This document shows, one piece after another, positions 1-7,473 of a DNA stretch of 64,000 nt. The stretch's first letter is position 1. Each line of letters opens with the position of its first letter. The stretch lies in the NCBI GenBank assembly GCA_900129595.1, contig FQWG01000001.1, positions 186,001 to 250,000 on the forward strand. The letters are read 5' to 3'. Below the pieces are notes generated by a model. That model was given only the letters and a program-made list of their open reading frames with translations. It was not told the origin of the DNA and searched no databases. A program made the translations under genes and the position numbers. Origin of the DNA: Flavobacterium frigidimaris. GTDB taxonomy: Bacteria > Bacteroidota > Bacteroidia > Flavobacteriales > Flavobacteriaceae.

Positions 1-2415
1 ACTAAAATCACTCAAGAAACCAGGCAGTTCAGTAAATTTCTTATTGAAACCAATTTCAATTCCGTATAAAAATGCATTATCAGAATTTAAAGGTCTCGAC
101 ACTTTATACAAATCTGTTGCTCCGCCTACGGTTCTCATTTCGTCATTTGTCGATGTATAAATTAAATCTTTCAGGTCTTTATAAAAAACACTTCCGGTTA
201 CATAATCGTTTTTGTTCAGGTAATAGGAACCCACCAAATCATAGTTCCACGAAAATGTTGGTTTCAAATCAATGTTTCCTTCTACAACCGTAAGATTATC
301 AGGGTTAACCCTTGTACTCGGACTCAGTTCATTAAAAGCCGGACGGGCAAAAGTTCTGGTAATTGCCGCTCTCAAATCCAGCTTTTTTGATGGTTTGTAA
401 ATAAGATGCGCCATGGGCAAAAATGCACCGTAATTCTTGTTGCCGTAAACTGCTGTAACAACTTTAGTAATATCATTAAACTCGTAACTTTTTGCATTTA
501 CAACTGTGTTTTCGTAACGAATTCCTCCCACAAAACGCAAATCGTCGCTAATATCCCATTCTGCGGATCCGTAACCTGCCCACACTTTTTCTGTAGCATC
601 ATAGTTACCGGTTGCATAACTCGAGTTCGTCGCATCCTGATAATTGTATTTAAGATATTGTGCGATCTTCGGATTCCCCATCGGATCGATAAAAGAACGT
701 TCTGTTGGATAATTGAACTTTAAATTGTCATAGGTATTATTCAATTCCGGAAACCAATTGTTGGAAGGAAAAGCTTCGCGCTCCCAATTGTTTAAATATG
801 CTTTTGGTGCTTTTGTATCGTAAATCCAGGTAATATAACGGTAATCGTAGGTACTGGTTTTATTTCTAAATTTCCCTCCAAATTTGAATTTCAGGTTTTC
901 TTTAGCAGCATAATTAAAGTCTACAGCTGCCACCTGATCTTTTTCTTCGACATTACGAATAGAAGTTACATATCGGTCTAAATAATAATTATCAGCATTA
1001 TAAGGTGTTGTACTATTGAAATGAGGCTGAATATTATTAGCCGGATCCCCAACATAACCTTGTGGTCCGTCGCCTTGTAAAAATTTATAATTCGTTCCGT
1101 CTACTTTTACCAGATTATCATATTTTACGGTTTGTATCCAGTTACCGTAATAATACCCCCTGTCGTTTTTCGTTGCAGATGACGGGCCATTGTATCCTGC
1201 CCATGAAGTATAAGCCGCAACCTTGGCATTCATCTTCAATTTATCGGTTATCTTGCTTTCATAACCAAATTCTCCACCGTAGTTTTTAAACAAATAATCT
1301 ACTGTACTCCAACGCAATACGGCATTACTTGTCGTTTTATTAAAGTAGTGCATAGTCTTACGATTTTGTTCTTCATCTAAAAACTGACTGTAATATCCGC
1401 GTGCATAAATTTTGTTTCTGTCATTAAAACGAAAATCTGTTGCGGCATTCACTCCCGTATTGGTTCGTACTCCCTGATAATTTCGAACATCTAGCGTGTT
1501 TACATTGTGCAGTGCATTTCCGTAAACTACCTCATAATCATCTGTTGAATAACTGCGTGAATTATAATTGCTCATCACTAAAAAGCCGAATTTTTTATTA
1601 AAAAATCGATTCCCATATAAAACAGTACTATTGTATTTGAATTTATCTTCGGCACGAAGATTAAACGGAATGGCCATAGTTACCCTAAAAGTTTCTTTTT
1701 TAGGCGAAAATTTCGGAATATAATTGATCGTTCCTCCAATAGCATCTCCTTCATATTCAGGAGTAATCGCTTTAATTACCTGAATATATTCTAAAAATTC
1801 CGTTGGCAGCAAATCCATAGGTACAGTACGATTACCCAACAAATCACCGGAGGTCTTGGCAGATGGCATACGGTCGCCGTTGATAGTCGCTGAACTCCAT
1901 TGCGAAGGCGTTCCTCTTACTGTTACATATCTTCCTTCACCCTGATCCCTGTCGATACTCACACCCGGAATTCTCTGTACCGCTTCGGCAGCACTGATAT
2001 CGGGCATTTTTCCCATGGCATCTGCGCTTATAACATCCATAATCGCGTTAGCTTTTTGGCGCATGTCCATTGCTTTTCTTTCACCACTACTATAATATTC
2101 TAAAACTACTTCGTCCAGTTTCTCTTCCTGACCTGCCAGAACAATAGTTCCTAAATCAATATCCTTGTTCGAAACAGTAACTACAATAGTATTTGAAGTA
2201 TAATTATGACTTGAAATTTCTAAATGATATTGTCCCGCTTTTAGTCTAAAAGAGAAATTACCATTTTTATCTGTGTTAATTGTTTTAGATTGTTCTATAA
2301 CTAAAATAGAAGCCGGATGTAAAGGTCCGGATTCACTTGTAATTTTACCTTTTACCTCTTGGGCGTAAGATGCAGTAAAAAATAATGCTGCGACGATGTA
2401 GAGTAATGATTTCAT
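1..2415 (-). CDS. TonB-dependent receptor, 3' end cut by the window edge
   Basis: Outer-membrane TonB-dependent transporter of the SusD-less kind, importing an unknown ligand with TonB/ExbBD energy. The ATG at 2415 begins a signal peptide (MKSLLYIVAALFFTASYAQ). A carboxypeptidase-regulatory-like domain follows (about residues 20-100), then a plug with the phrase GKMPDISAAEAVQRIPGVSI and a long beta-barrel. The frame stays open for 805 codons to base 1, so the last barrel strands lie outside the window. The plug is close to that of the receptor at 7474-10323. The gene is divergent from two XRE-cupin regulators, and an operator-like palindrome lies in the shared gap, so it probably belongs to the same regulon as the phosphonatase-like operon. 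Ligand identity is inference only. Confidence 0.9.
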   Translation of the reverse strand, partial: MKSLLYIVAALFFTASYAQEVKGKITSESGPLHPASILVIEQSKTINTDKNGNFSFRLKAGQYHLEISSHNYTSNTIVVTVSNKDIDLGTIVLAGQEEKLDEVVLEYYSSGERKAMDMRQKANAIMDVISADAMGKMPDISAAEAVQRIPGVSIDRDQGEGRYVTVRGTPSQWSSATINGDRMPSAKTSGDLLGNRTVPMDLLPTEFLEYIQVIKAITPEYEGDAIGGTINYIPKFSPKKETFRVTMAIPFNLRAEDKFKYNSTVLYGNRFFNKKFGFLVMSNYNSRSYSTDDYEVVYGNALHNVNTLDVRNYQGVRTNTGVNAATDFRFNDRNKIYARGYYSQFLDEEQNRKTMHYFNKTTSNAVLRWSTVDYLFKNYGGEFGYESKITDKLKMNAKVAAYTSWAGYNGPSSATKNDRGYYYGNWIQTVKYDNLVKVDGTNYKFLQGDGPQGYVGDPANNIQPHFNSTTPYNADNYYLDRYVTSIRNVEEKDQVAAVDFNYAAKENLKFKFGGKFRNKTSTYDYRYITWIYDTKAPKAYLNNWEREAFPSNNWFPELNNTYDNLKFNYPTERSFIDPMGNPKIAQYLKYNYQDATNSSYATGNYDATEKVWAGYGSAEWDISDDLRFVGGIRYENTVVNAKSYEFNDITKVVTAVYGNKNYGAFLPMAHLIYKPSKKLDLRAAITRTFARPAFNELSPSTRVNPDNLTVVEGNIDLKPTFSWNYDLVGSYYLNKNDYVTGSVFYKDLKDLIYTSTNDEMRTVGGATDLYKVSRPLNSDNAFLYGIEIGFNKKFTELPGFLSDFS

Positions 2416-2602
2416 CAATTTGTTATTATAATTTATTTTTTGTTTCAGAAAATTTGTGCCTATTTAATTTTTGTTACCGTTTTTAGTTTTCGCCTTATGT
2501 TAAGCCAACATTATTTTTAGTGTTGTCCTGCACGCCAGATCTGCCAAATAGAAGTAATTCCATTTTTTTATCTATTTTTACAGCGCAATATTACTACACA
2601 AT

Positions 2603-2621
2603 TGTTTACTATATGTAAACA
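2603..2621. promoter_or_regulatory. Inverted-repeat operator, regulator 1 / receptor 1 gap
   Basis: TGTTTACTATATGTAAACA is a perfect palindrome with 7-bp arms and a 5-bp centre. It lies 48 bp before the start of the first XRE-cupin regulator and in the divergent gap to the receptor at 1-2415. It is the best copy of a motif seen seven times between 2.6 and 10.6 kb. Binding by one or both XRE-cupin proteins is inferred. Confidence 0.7.
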
Positions 2622-2669
2622 TAATGTGAAGTAATGTTTATTATTAAACATTGTATACAAATACTAAAC

Positions 2670-3236
2670 ATGGAAGGAGCCATTTTACTCGAAATCAGTA
2701 AAAGAATAAAACAATACCGTCTGGAAAAGAGCTTTACTGTTCAGGAACTTGCTGATTTAAGTGACGTGAGCAAAGGGATGATTTCGCAGATAGAAAACGG
2801 ACGAAGTATTCCTTCCTTAAGTGTACTATTAGGAATCGTGTCGGCATTACAGGTTAATCTGAGTGACTTTTTTAAGGATATCAGCCCTGAAGAAGAAATG
2901 ATTTTGATTAAAAGAAAAGGTGATTACGAGTACTTCCAGAAAGAAGGATCAAATGGTTTTTCGTATGAAAGGTTTTTAACCCGAAGCATTAAGAATTCAA
3001 CTGTTGACATCGTTTTTTTAACGCTGGAACCTAACAGTTTCAGAGAACAGGTAAGTACTGATGCGTTTGAGTATAAATATATTCTTTCAGGAGAAGTTGA
3101 TTATATAATAGGAAATGAAACGTATACCCTCAAAGAAGGTGACTCTCTTTTTTTTGACGGAAGAATAATGCATGTTCCCATTAATAAAGGCAAAAAACCA
3201 GCCAGAATGCTGATTATTTATTTCTTTGACAATTAG
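2670..3236 (+). CDS. XRE-family regulator with C-terminal cupin (copy 1)
   Basis: Likely ligand-responsive DNA-binding regulator of 188 aa. An XRE/HTH_3 domain (about residues 9-63, with SDVSKGMISQIENGRSIPSL as turn and recognition helix) is followed by a linker and a cupin_2 domain (about 105-186, with FEYKYILSGEVDYIIG and FFDGRIMHVP). The frame is open back to an ATG at 2634, but the ATG at 2670 (MEGAILL) matches the start of the paralogue at 3338 and leaves a normal N-terminus, so I chose it. It is a tandem paralogue of the next gene and is preceded by the 2603-2621 palindrome, suggesting autoregulation. The cupin probably senses the imported compound or a catabolite; which one is not visible. 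Confidence 0.88.
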   Translation: MEGAILLEISKRIKQYRLEKSFTVQELADLSDVSKGMISQIENGRSIPSLSVLLGIVSALQVNLSDFFKDISPEEEMILIKRKGDYEYFQKEGSNGFSYERFLTRSIKNSTVDIVFLTLEPNSFREQVSTDAFEYKYILSGEVDYIIGNETYTLKEGDSLFFDGRIMHVPINKGKKPARMLIIYFFDN

Positions 3237-3318
3237 CATTATACATTTTAACTCGTGCATTTTACTGCAAAAATGATTATTTTGAATTGTAAAGTAATTT
3301 TAGGACTTTTACAATTGT

Positions 3319-3333
3319 TTTACTTATAGTAAA
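3319..3333. promoter_or_regulatory. Inverted-repeat operator overlapping the start region of regulator 2
   Basis: TTTACTTATAGTAAA has 5-bp arms and a 5-bp centre and ends 4 bases before the ATG at 3338. Bound protein there would block ribosome or polymerase access, which suggests autorepression. Confidence 0.65.
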
Positions 3334-3337
3334 TTTT

Positions 3338-3916
3338 ATGGAAGATTATCTTATTGGCTTAGGAAAAAGAATTAAGGAGATTCGTAAAAAGAATAACCTC
3401 ACTATAAACACTGTTGCTACAGATGCCGATGTGAGTAATGGCCTTATTTCGCGAATCGAAAACGGACGAACGATACCTTCGCTTCCTGTTCTTTTGCACA
3501 TTATACAAGCGCTTGGAATTGAAGTTTCTGATTTTTTTAACGGTTTGCCTAAATCCGATAAAAGTAATTTTATAATTTCCAGAAAAGAAGACAATGCAGT
3601 AATTGAAAAAGAAGATGAAGCAAAGGGGTTTGCTTATCAGTCTATTTTTGGTAAACAATTATCGTCTGTTGCTTTTGAAGCTGTTTTACTGGAAGTCCAG
3701 CCAGGTTCTGAGCGAGGAAAAGTAGAAACGGATGCTTATGAGTTTAAATATATTTTAAGCGGCGAATGCTGGTATATCATCGGGCAGGAAGAAGTTTTAC
3801 TAAAAGAAGGAGATTCTATATTTTTTGACGGAAGGATTCCGCACGTTCCGGTAAATAAAGGAAATGTACCATCAAAAATGCTGGTTCTTTATTTCTTTCT
3901 GGCTAAAAATGAATAA
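3338..3916 (+). CDS. XRE-family regulator with C-terminal cupin (copy 2)
   Basis: Second regulator of the pair, 192 aa. It has the same layout as copy 1: HTH domain about residues 9-63 (DADVSNGLISRIENGRTIPSL) and cupin about 105-190 (YEFKYILSGECWYIIG, FFDGRIPHVPVNKG). The two proteins align along their whole length with clear divergence in the linker, pointing to an old tandem duplication. An operator copy sits directly upstream of the start. It converges with the phosphonatase-like operon (ends at 3956), with only a short hairpin between. Two sensors could allow different ligands or opposing control of one operator set; this is inference. Confidence 0.88.
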   Translation: MEDYLIGLGKRIKEIRKKNNLTINTVATDADVSNGLISRIENGRTIPSLPVLLHIIQALGIEVSDFFNGLPKSDKSNFIISRKEDNAVIEKEDEAKGFAYQSIFGKQLSSVAFEAVLLEVQPGSERGKVETDAYEFKYILSGECWYIIGQEEVLLKEGDSIFFDGRIPHVPVNKGNVPSKMLVLYFFLAKNE

Positions 3917-3939
3917 ACCCGCCATTTTTCGGACGGGTT
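3916..3939. terminator. Short hairpin between convergent genes
   Basis: AACCCG and CGGGTT arms enclose a 12-base loop just after the stop codon of regulator 2 and before the end of the phosphonatase-like gene. There is no long T-run after it, so it is only a weak terminator candidate. Confidence 0.4.
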
Positions 3940-3955
3940 CTACAACTGCTGTTTT

Positions 3956-4639
3956 CTACTGAAATAAAATACTTTCAATCTCCATTACATTATTCAAAAT
4001 ATAATCCGGATTGGCGACCTGAAGCTGCTCTCTGTTCTGGGCTCCGCTAAGAACTCCGACAGTTATGGCGCATCCTGAATTTTTACCTTCCATAATATCA
4101 ATTTCAGAATCACCGGCTTTCAAAACCTGAGCAGGATCTGTAATCCCAAACCTCGCCATTGCCATCTGAATCATATCAGGATTAGGTCTTCCGTTTACAA
4201 CATCATCAGAGGTAATCAAAGCATCTATTTGGTTACCCACTTTCCAGTTTAATTTTTCAAGTAACTTATTGGCCGTTTTAGAATCATAACCTGTATTGAG
4301 TACGATTTTAATATCATGCTTTCTTAAGGTATCAAAAAAGCCCTGCATTCCGTCAAACGTCGATATTTGAGCTTCGTCATAGGCCGTTTCTAAAGTAATT
4401 TTAAAATTACCAAAGGCTTTGTCTGCAATCGTTGCAATGTCAATATCAGTTGTACAGGCTGTCAAAACATCTGTTATGGCTTTATGCTTTTCCTTACCCG
4501 CACCATGTTGTAATACTTCATCAAGGGAAATCGAAAATCCTTCCTGATTAATCACCTTCTGAACGGTTTTATACACAAGATTGTTCTCGTTTACGGTAGT
4601 TCCCGCCATATCAAAAACTACTAGTTTAATATCTGTCAT
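3956..4639 (-). CDS. Phosphonatase-like HAD hydrolase (PhnX-like)
   Basis: 227-aa HAD-superfamily hydrolase of the phosphonatase-like clade (TIGR03351 type). It is expected to break the C-P bond of phosphonoacetaldehyde or a close relative such as its hydroxy form. Motif I is DMAGTT, with nucleophile Asp10 and the Ala/Gly pair of phosphonatases rather than DxDxT. The cap holds GAGKEKH, whose Lys49 is placed like the Schiff-base lysine of PhnX. Motif II is Thr116 (NTGYD), Arg151 (GRPNP) replaces the usual HAD lysine, and Asp177/Asp181 give motif IV. The ATG directly abuts the stop of the FAD oxidoreductase, so the two are translated together. No PhnW transaminase is nearby; the FAD enzyme probably supplies the aldehyde. 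The exact substrate is unproven. Confidence 0.85.
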   Translation of the reverse strand: MTDIKLVVFDMAGTTVNENNLVYKTVQKVINQEGFSISLDEVLQHGAGKEKHKAITDVLTACTTDIDIATIADKAFGNFKITLETAYDEAQISTFDGMQGFFDTLRKHDIKIVLNTGYDSKTANKLLEKLNWKVGNQIDALITSDDVVNGRPNPDMIQMAMARFGITDPAQVLKAGDSEIDIMEGKNSGCAITVGVLSGAQNREQLQVANPDYILNNVMEIESILFQ

Positions 4640-5800
4640 CTATTTTAAATTAAATATATTTTTAATGTTTTCTTTTGAAAATCCTGCACTTCCTGTCATT
4701 CCTTTCCCTCCTATTCCTGTTATGATGTGAATGTTTTCATCAACAGTATGCTGAAAAATATCATTTTCTTTGCATTGCGAATACATGCCGTACCAACGAT
4801 TTTGAATTTCGAATGTTGGGAGATTAAATATCTTTTTAGCTTCGGCAATCATAAAATCATCCACTTCCATTTTCAGATCAAATCCCAGATCGTCTATATT
4901 CACTGCATCTGCATATTCGTGCGAATCGCCTATAATAACAGAACCGTCTGTTGCCTGCTTGAATAAAATATGAACACCCCATTTTTTTTCGAAACTATTT
5001 GGATCTTCTTTTGCTTTAATTGCTGTAAAAGACGGGCATTCATAAAAAGCCTCATAACGTCTTATCGATAATCCCGTTAATATAGAACCTTTGAGTTCAT
5101 AACCTGGCTGTGGTTTGGTTTGAAGCATTTGCAGCTTTGTAACTTCAAGATCACTTTTTGCAAAGATATCGGGATACAATGTTTTGAATTCTGAACCACA
5201 GCACAAGATCACTTTTGAAGCTTTATAAATCTCTCCGCTCGCTGTTACCACTGTGGTTTCTTCTGAAGATGCATCACAATTAAGCACTTTTGTATTGCCA
5301 AAATAATCTAAACCCTTCTCCTTTATCAAAAAATCCAATAAGCGGTTGATCATTATTCGTGGCTCCACTGTTACTTCATCAGGAAAAAATAGTCCGGCTT
5401 TGACATAATCATTTCTAAGTCCAGGATATTTTTCAAGACACTGCTCTTTTGTAAGCAAATGAGATTCGTAACTATTGTGTTTATTTATAATACTCAGCTC
5501 TTCTATAAGCTGTACTTCTTCATCATTTGAAGCAAAATAAACGGAACCATTTTTTCGCACAGAAATATCAAACCGACTCTGGATATCATCATAAATTCTA
5601 AGGCTCTCGCGTCCGTAATTCTGCCATTTGGTATCCATTCCGGAGGGAACTACCTGACCAAAATTACGTACCGTTGCACTTATAGGCTGCTTGTCTTTTT
5701 CTATTACAGCTACCTTCAATCCTGCTTCAAGTGCATGATAAGCGTGGAAAGCACCCAACGCGCCTCCGCCAATAACAATTAAATCGTATTTAATATTCAT
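4640..5800 (-). CDS. FAD-dependent oxidoreductase (DAO family, phosphonate-associated type)
   Basis: 386-aa member of the D-amino-acid oxidase/glycine oxidase fold (PF01266). The N-terminal Rossmann motif is GGGALGAFHA (residues 11-20) and is followed by SATVRNFGQVVPSGM, typical of the TIGR03364 group that travels with phosphonatase-like enzymes. The C-terminus has a second FAD-contact motif (TGIGGKGMTGSAGFS). The presumed role is oxidative deamination of an aminophosphonate (2-aminoethylphosphonate, a hydroxylated or an N-methylated form) to the aldehyde used by the hydrolase downstream. It lies 18 bp after the transporter gene and abuts the hydrolase start, so all three form one operon. Family and pairing are clear; substrate is inferred. 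Confidence 0.85.
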   Translation of the reverse strand: MNIKYDLIVIGGGALGAFHAYHALEAGLKVAVIEKDKQPISATVRNFGQVVPSGMDTKWQNYGRESLRIYDDIQSRFDISVRKNGSVYFASNDEEVQLIEELSIINKHNSYESHLLTKEQCLEKYPGLRNDYVKAGLFFPDEVTVEPRIMINRLLDFLIKEKGLDYFGNTKVLNCDASSEETTVVTASGEIYKASKVILCCGSEFKTLYPDIFAKSDLEVTKLQMLQTKPQPGYELKGSILTGLSIRRYEAFYECPSFTAIKAKEDPNSFEKKWGVHILFKQATDGSVIIGDSHEYADAVNIDDLGFDLKMEVDDFMIAEAKKIFNLPTFEIQNRWYGMYSQCKENDIFQHTVDENIHIITGIGGKGMTGSAGFSKENIKNIFNLK

Positions 5801-5818
5801 TATTATTTTAATATAAGA

Positions 5819-7117
5819 TTATGAACAAAGTATCACTTCTGCTTTAAGTTTTTTTTGAGCAAAACGTCGGTTAAAATACCACATAGAAAAAAGTGCCAGC
5901 ATCCCTATTACAACAGCAGACGTTATGTTTAAGGATATAAAAAAGTCACTCCAGCTTTGGTTAAAACCTGTAATTTCTTTAAGTACAAGAACCACAACAC
6001 TACCTAAATAACCAAACGCATCTGCAATGTAAAATAAGAAACCAACATTGCCCTTAAAGCTCAACAGCGCCACCAAACGCTCAAAAATCAGGCAGTGAAA
6101 TAAAATATAAGGCAGATAAACACCAATACCGCTGGCAATCATCCAGTACACCGGAGACATTAAATGATTTTTGAACATAACCGTTGAAATCAAAACCATA
6201 ACAGATCCTAAAACCGTTAGTCCCATGCCAATATTATAAGCTTTTTTGTTTTTACGTATTAAAGTACCTGCTGCGGCTATCAGCAAAACAGCTATTGCAA
6301 CGGGAATTTCTGTTAAGGTGATAATTTTTGGAGTTCCTGAATATCCCTGGTCCGCCCAAAATTCAACAATAAAATTATCCCTAAAATCACGCACAATCGT
6401 TAGTACTACATAAACAGCTACCAATCCGAAATAACCTACCCAGTTTGCTTTTATAAAATCTTTTCGTTCATTTTTATACATGGGCTGTCTTTCAGAACGT
6501 TCTATAATATCACTTTCGCTGGGACCTTTAGAATAATTGAGCACCACTACAGAAAGTAAAAAAAGAGGAAAGAAAATCAGACCGGTAAAAAACGGCATAT
6601 TATATTCGCTCACATTAAAATCACGCATTAACAAAAGTCCCACTGTTTTTACCAATCCTGTAGAGAATATAAAAGTGGCGCTAAGGGCGGCAGCAAGAAG
6701 TTCTGTGTTTTTTCTTCCTTCGATATAAGAGAAAACAATTCCGAAAACCATTCCAAGCGGCAATCCATTAAAGAAAAGCGCAACAACTTTCAATTTTGGC
6801 GGTACAATGGCAAACAATCCCAGCATAACCAAACTAAAAGTAATAAAACAGACCAGCCACAAAGCTCGCTTTTCTTTTTTCATTTCAGAAATCACTTTGA
6901 TTCCCACAAATTTCGAAACCATATATCCCAATACCTGACTTATAACCAAGATGATTTTTGCATTCAGTCCAAAACCCAAAGAAAGATCATTGTACTGTCC
7001 CGCCAAAAATGACTTACGAATGGCATACATTCCTGTATAACATAAAAAGACAGCTGCAATAATTAAGGCGGTTGACATTTTTTTACTATTTGTAAATTTA
7101 TTTACTTTTTCTCGCAT
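5819..7117 (-). CDS. MFS-type multispanning transporter (DUF5690-like)
   Basis: Inner-membrane protein of 432 aa with about 11-12 hydrophobic segments and an early AIRKSF phrase, resembling the DUF5690 group of MFS-like transporters in Bacteroidota. It probably carries the compound taken in by the neighbouring TonB receptors into the cytoplasm for the FAD enzyme and hydrolase. The frame runs back to 7231, but the ATG at 7117 (MREKVNKF) gives a normal N-terminus. An alternative ATG at 7078 (MSTALII) would place the operator at 7082-7096 3 bases before the start, the same arrangement as regulator 2. First gene of the three-gene operon. DUF membership is from memory of sequence style. Confidence 0.75.
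   Translation of the reverse strand: MREKVNKFTNSKKMSTALIIAAVFLCYTGMYAIRKSFLAGQYNDLSLGFGLNAKIILVISQVLGYMVSKFVGIKVISEMKKEKRALWLVCFITFSLVMLGLFAIVPPKLKVVALFFNGLPLGMVFGIVFSYIEGRKNTELLAAALSATFIFSTGLVKTVGLLLMRDFNVSEYNMPFFTGLIFFPLFLLSVVVLNYSKGPSESDIIERSERQPMYKNERKDFIKANWVGYFGLVAVYVVLTIVRDFRDNFIVEFWADQGYSGTPKIITLTEIPVAIAVLLIAAAGTLIRKNKKAYNIGMGLTVLGSVMVLISTVMFKNHLMSPVYWMIASGIGVYLPYILFHCLIFERLVALLSFKGNVGFLFYIADAFGYLGSVVVLVLKEITGFNQSWSDFFISLNITSAVVIGMLALFSMWYFNRRFAQKKLKAEVILCS
7082..7096. promoter_or_regulatory. Inverted-repeat operator at the transporter start
   Basis: TTTACTATTTGTAAA has 5-bp arms and a 5-bp centre. It is the exact reverse complement of the copy at 7200-7214. It lies within the first codons if the transporter starts at 7117, or 3 bases before the start if it begins at 7078. 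Confidence 0.6.
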
Positions 7118-7199
7118 GATTAATCCGTTTTTACAAGTACAAAAGTAGCATTCAAAACAGTGATTAATATTAAGCAAAAGTAAACTAATTATTAAATTA

Positions 7200-7214
7200 T
7201 TTACAAATAGTAAA
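7200..7214. promoter_or_regulatory. Inverted-repeat operator upstream of the transporter operon
   Basis: TTTACAAATAGTAAA lies 83 bp before the transporter start at 7117. It pairs with the identical reversed copy at 7082-7096, an arrangement that could support looping or cooperative repression. Confidence 0.65.
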
Positions 7215-7368
7215 CATTTTATTTTCTCCAAAGCTCTGACTTGGCGTATTAAAACACTATTTCAATAGCTTAAACTACCATAATACAAGAACCTAAGCAT
7301 TCAGCTTATAAGCAACAAATAATTTTGAAGAAAGTAAAATAAAGGATGTTTCATCAGAATATACAAAT

Positions 7369-7383
7369 GTTACAAATAGTAAA
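7369..7383. promoter_or_regulatory. Inverted-repeat operator, distal copy before the transporter operon
   Basis: GTTACAAATAGTAAA is one base off the 7200-7214 copy. A degenerate half-site (ATAGTAAA) follows at 7396-7403. The 356-bp gap 7118-7473 holds these sites, the receptor terminator and no convincing gene. Confidence 0.55.
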
Positions 7384-7427
7384 ATTTTAACATTAATAGT
7401 AAAAACGAATTATCCGTTAATAAAGAA

Positions 7428-7446
7428 AGCCGGCATAAAGCCGGCT
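7428..7446 (-). terminator. Rho-independent terminator of the TonB receptor gene
   Basis: AGCCGGC and GCCGGCT arms (7 bp) enclose ATAAA, followed on the minus strand by TTTCTTTATT. It lies 28 bp past the receptor stop at 7474 and separates receptor transcription from the transporter operon. Confidence 0.65.
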
Positions 7447-7473
7447 CCCAATAAAAAAACAATAAACACAATT

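Noticed and set aside
4727..4966. Plus-strand frames opposite the FAD, TonB receptor and polysaccharide genes
   Set aside because: They are antisense shadows of well-supported genes and lack any domain signature.
7150..7158. ATTCAAAAC upstream of the transporter as a PUL element
   Set aside because: Only the 9-base core matches, and a 9-mer of this AT content is expected about once or twice by chance in the window.
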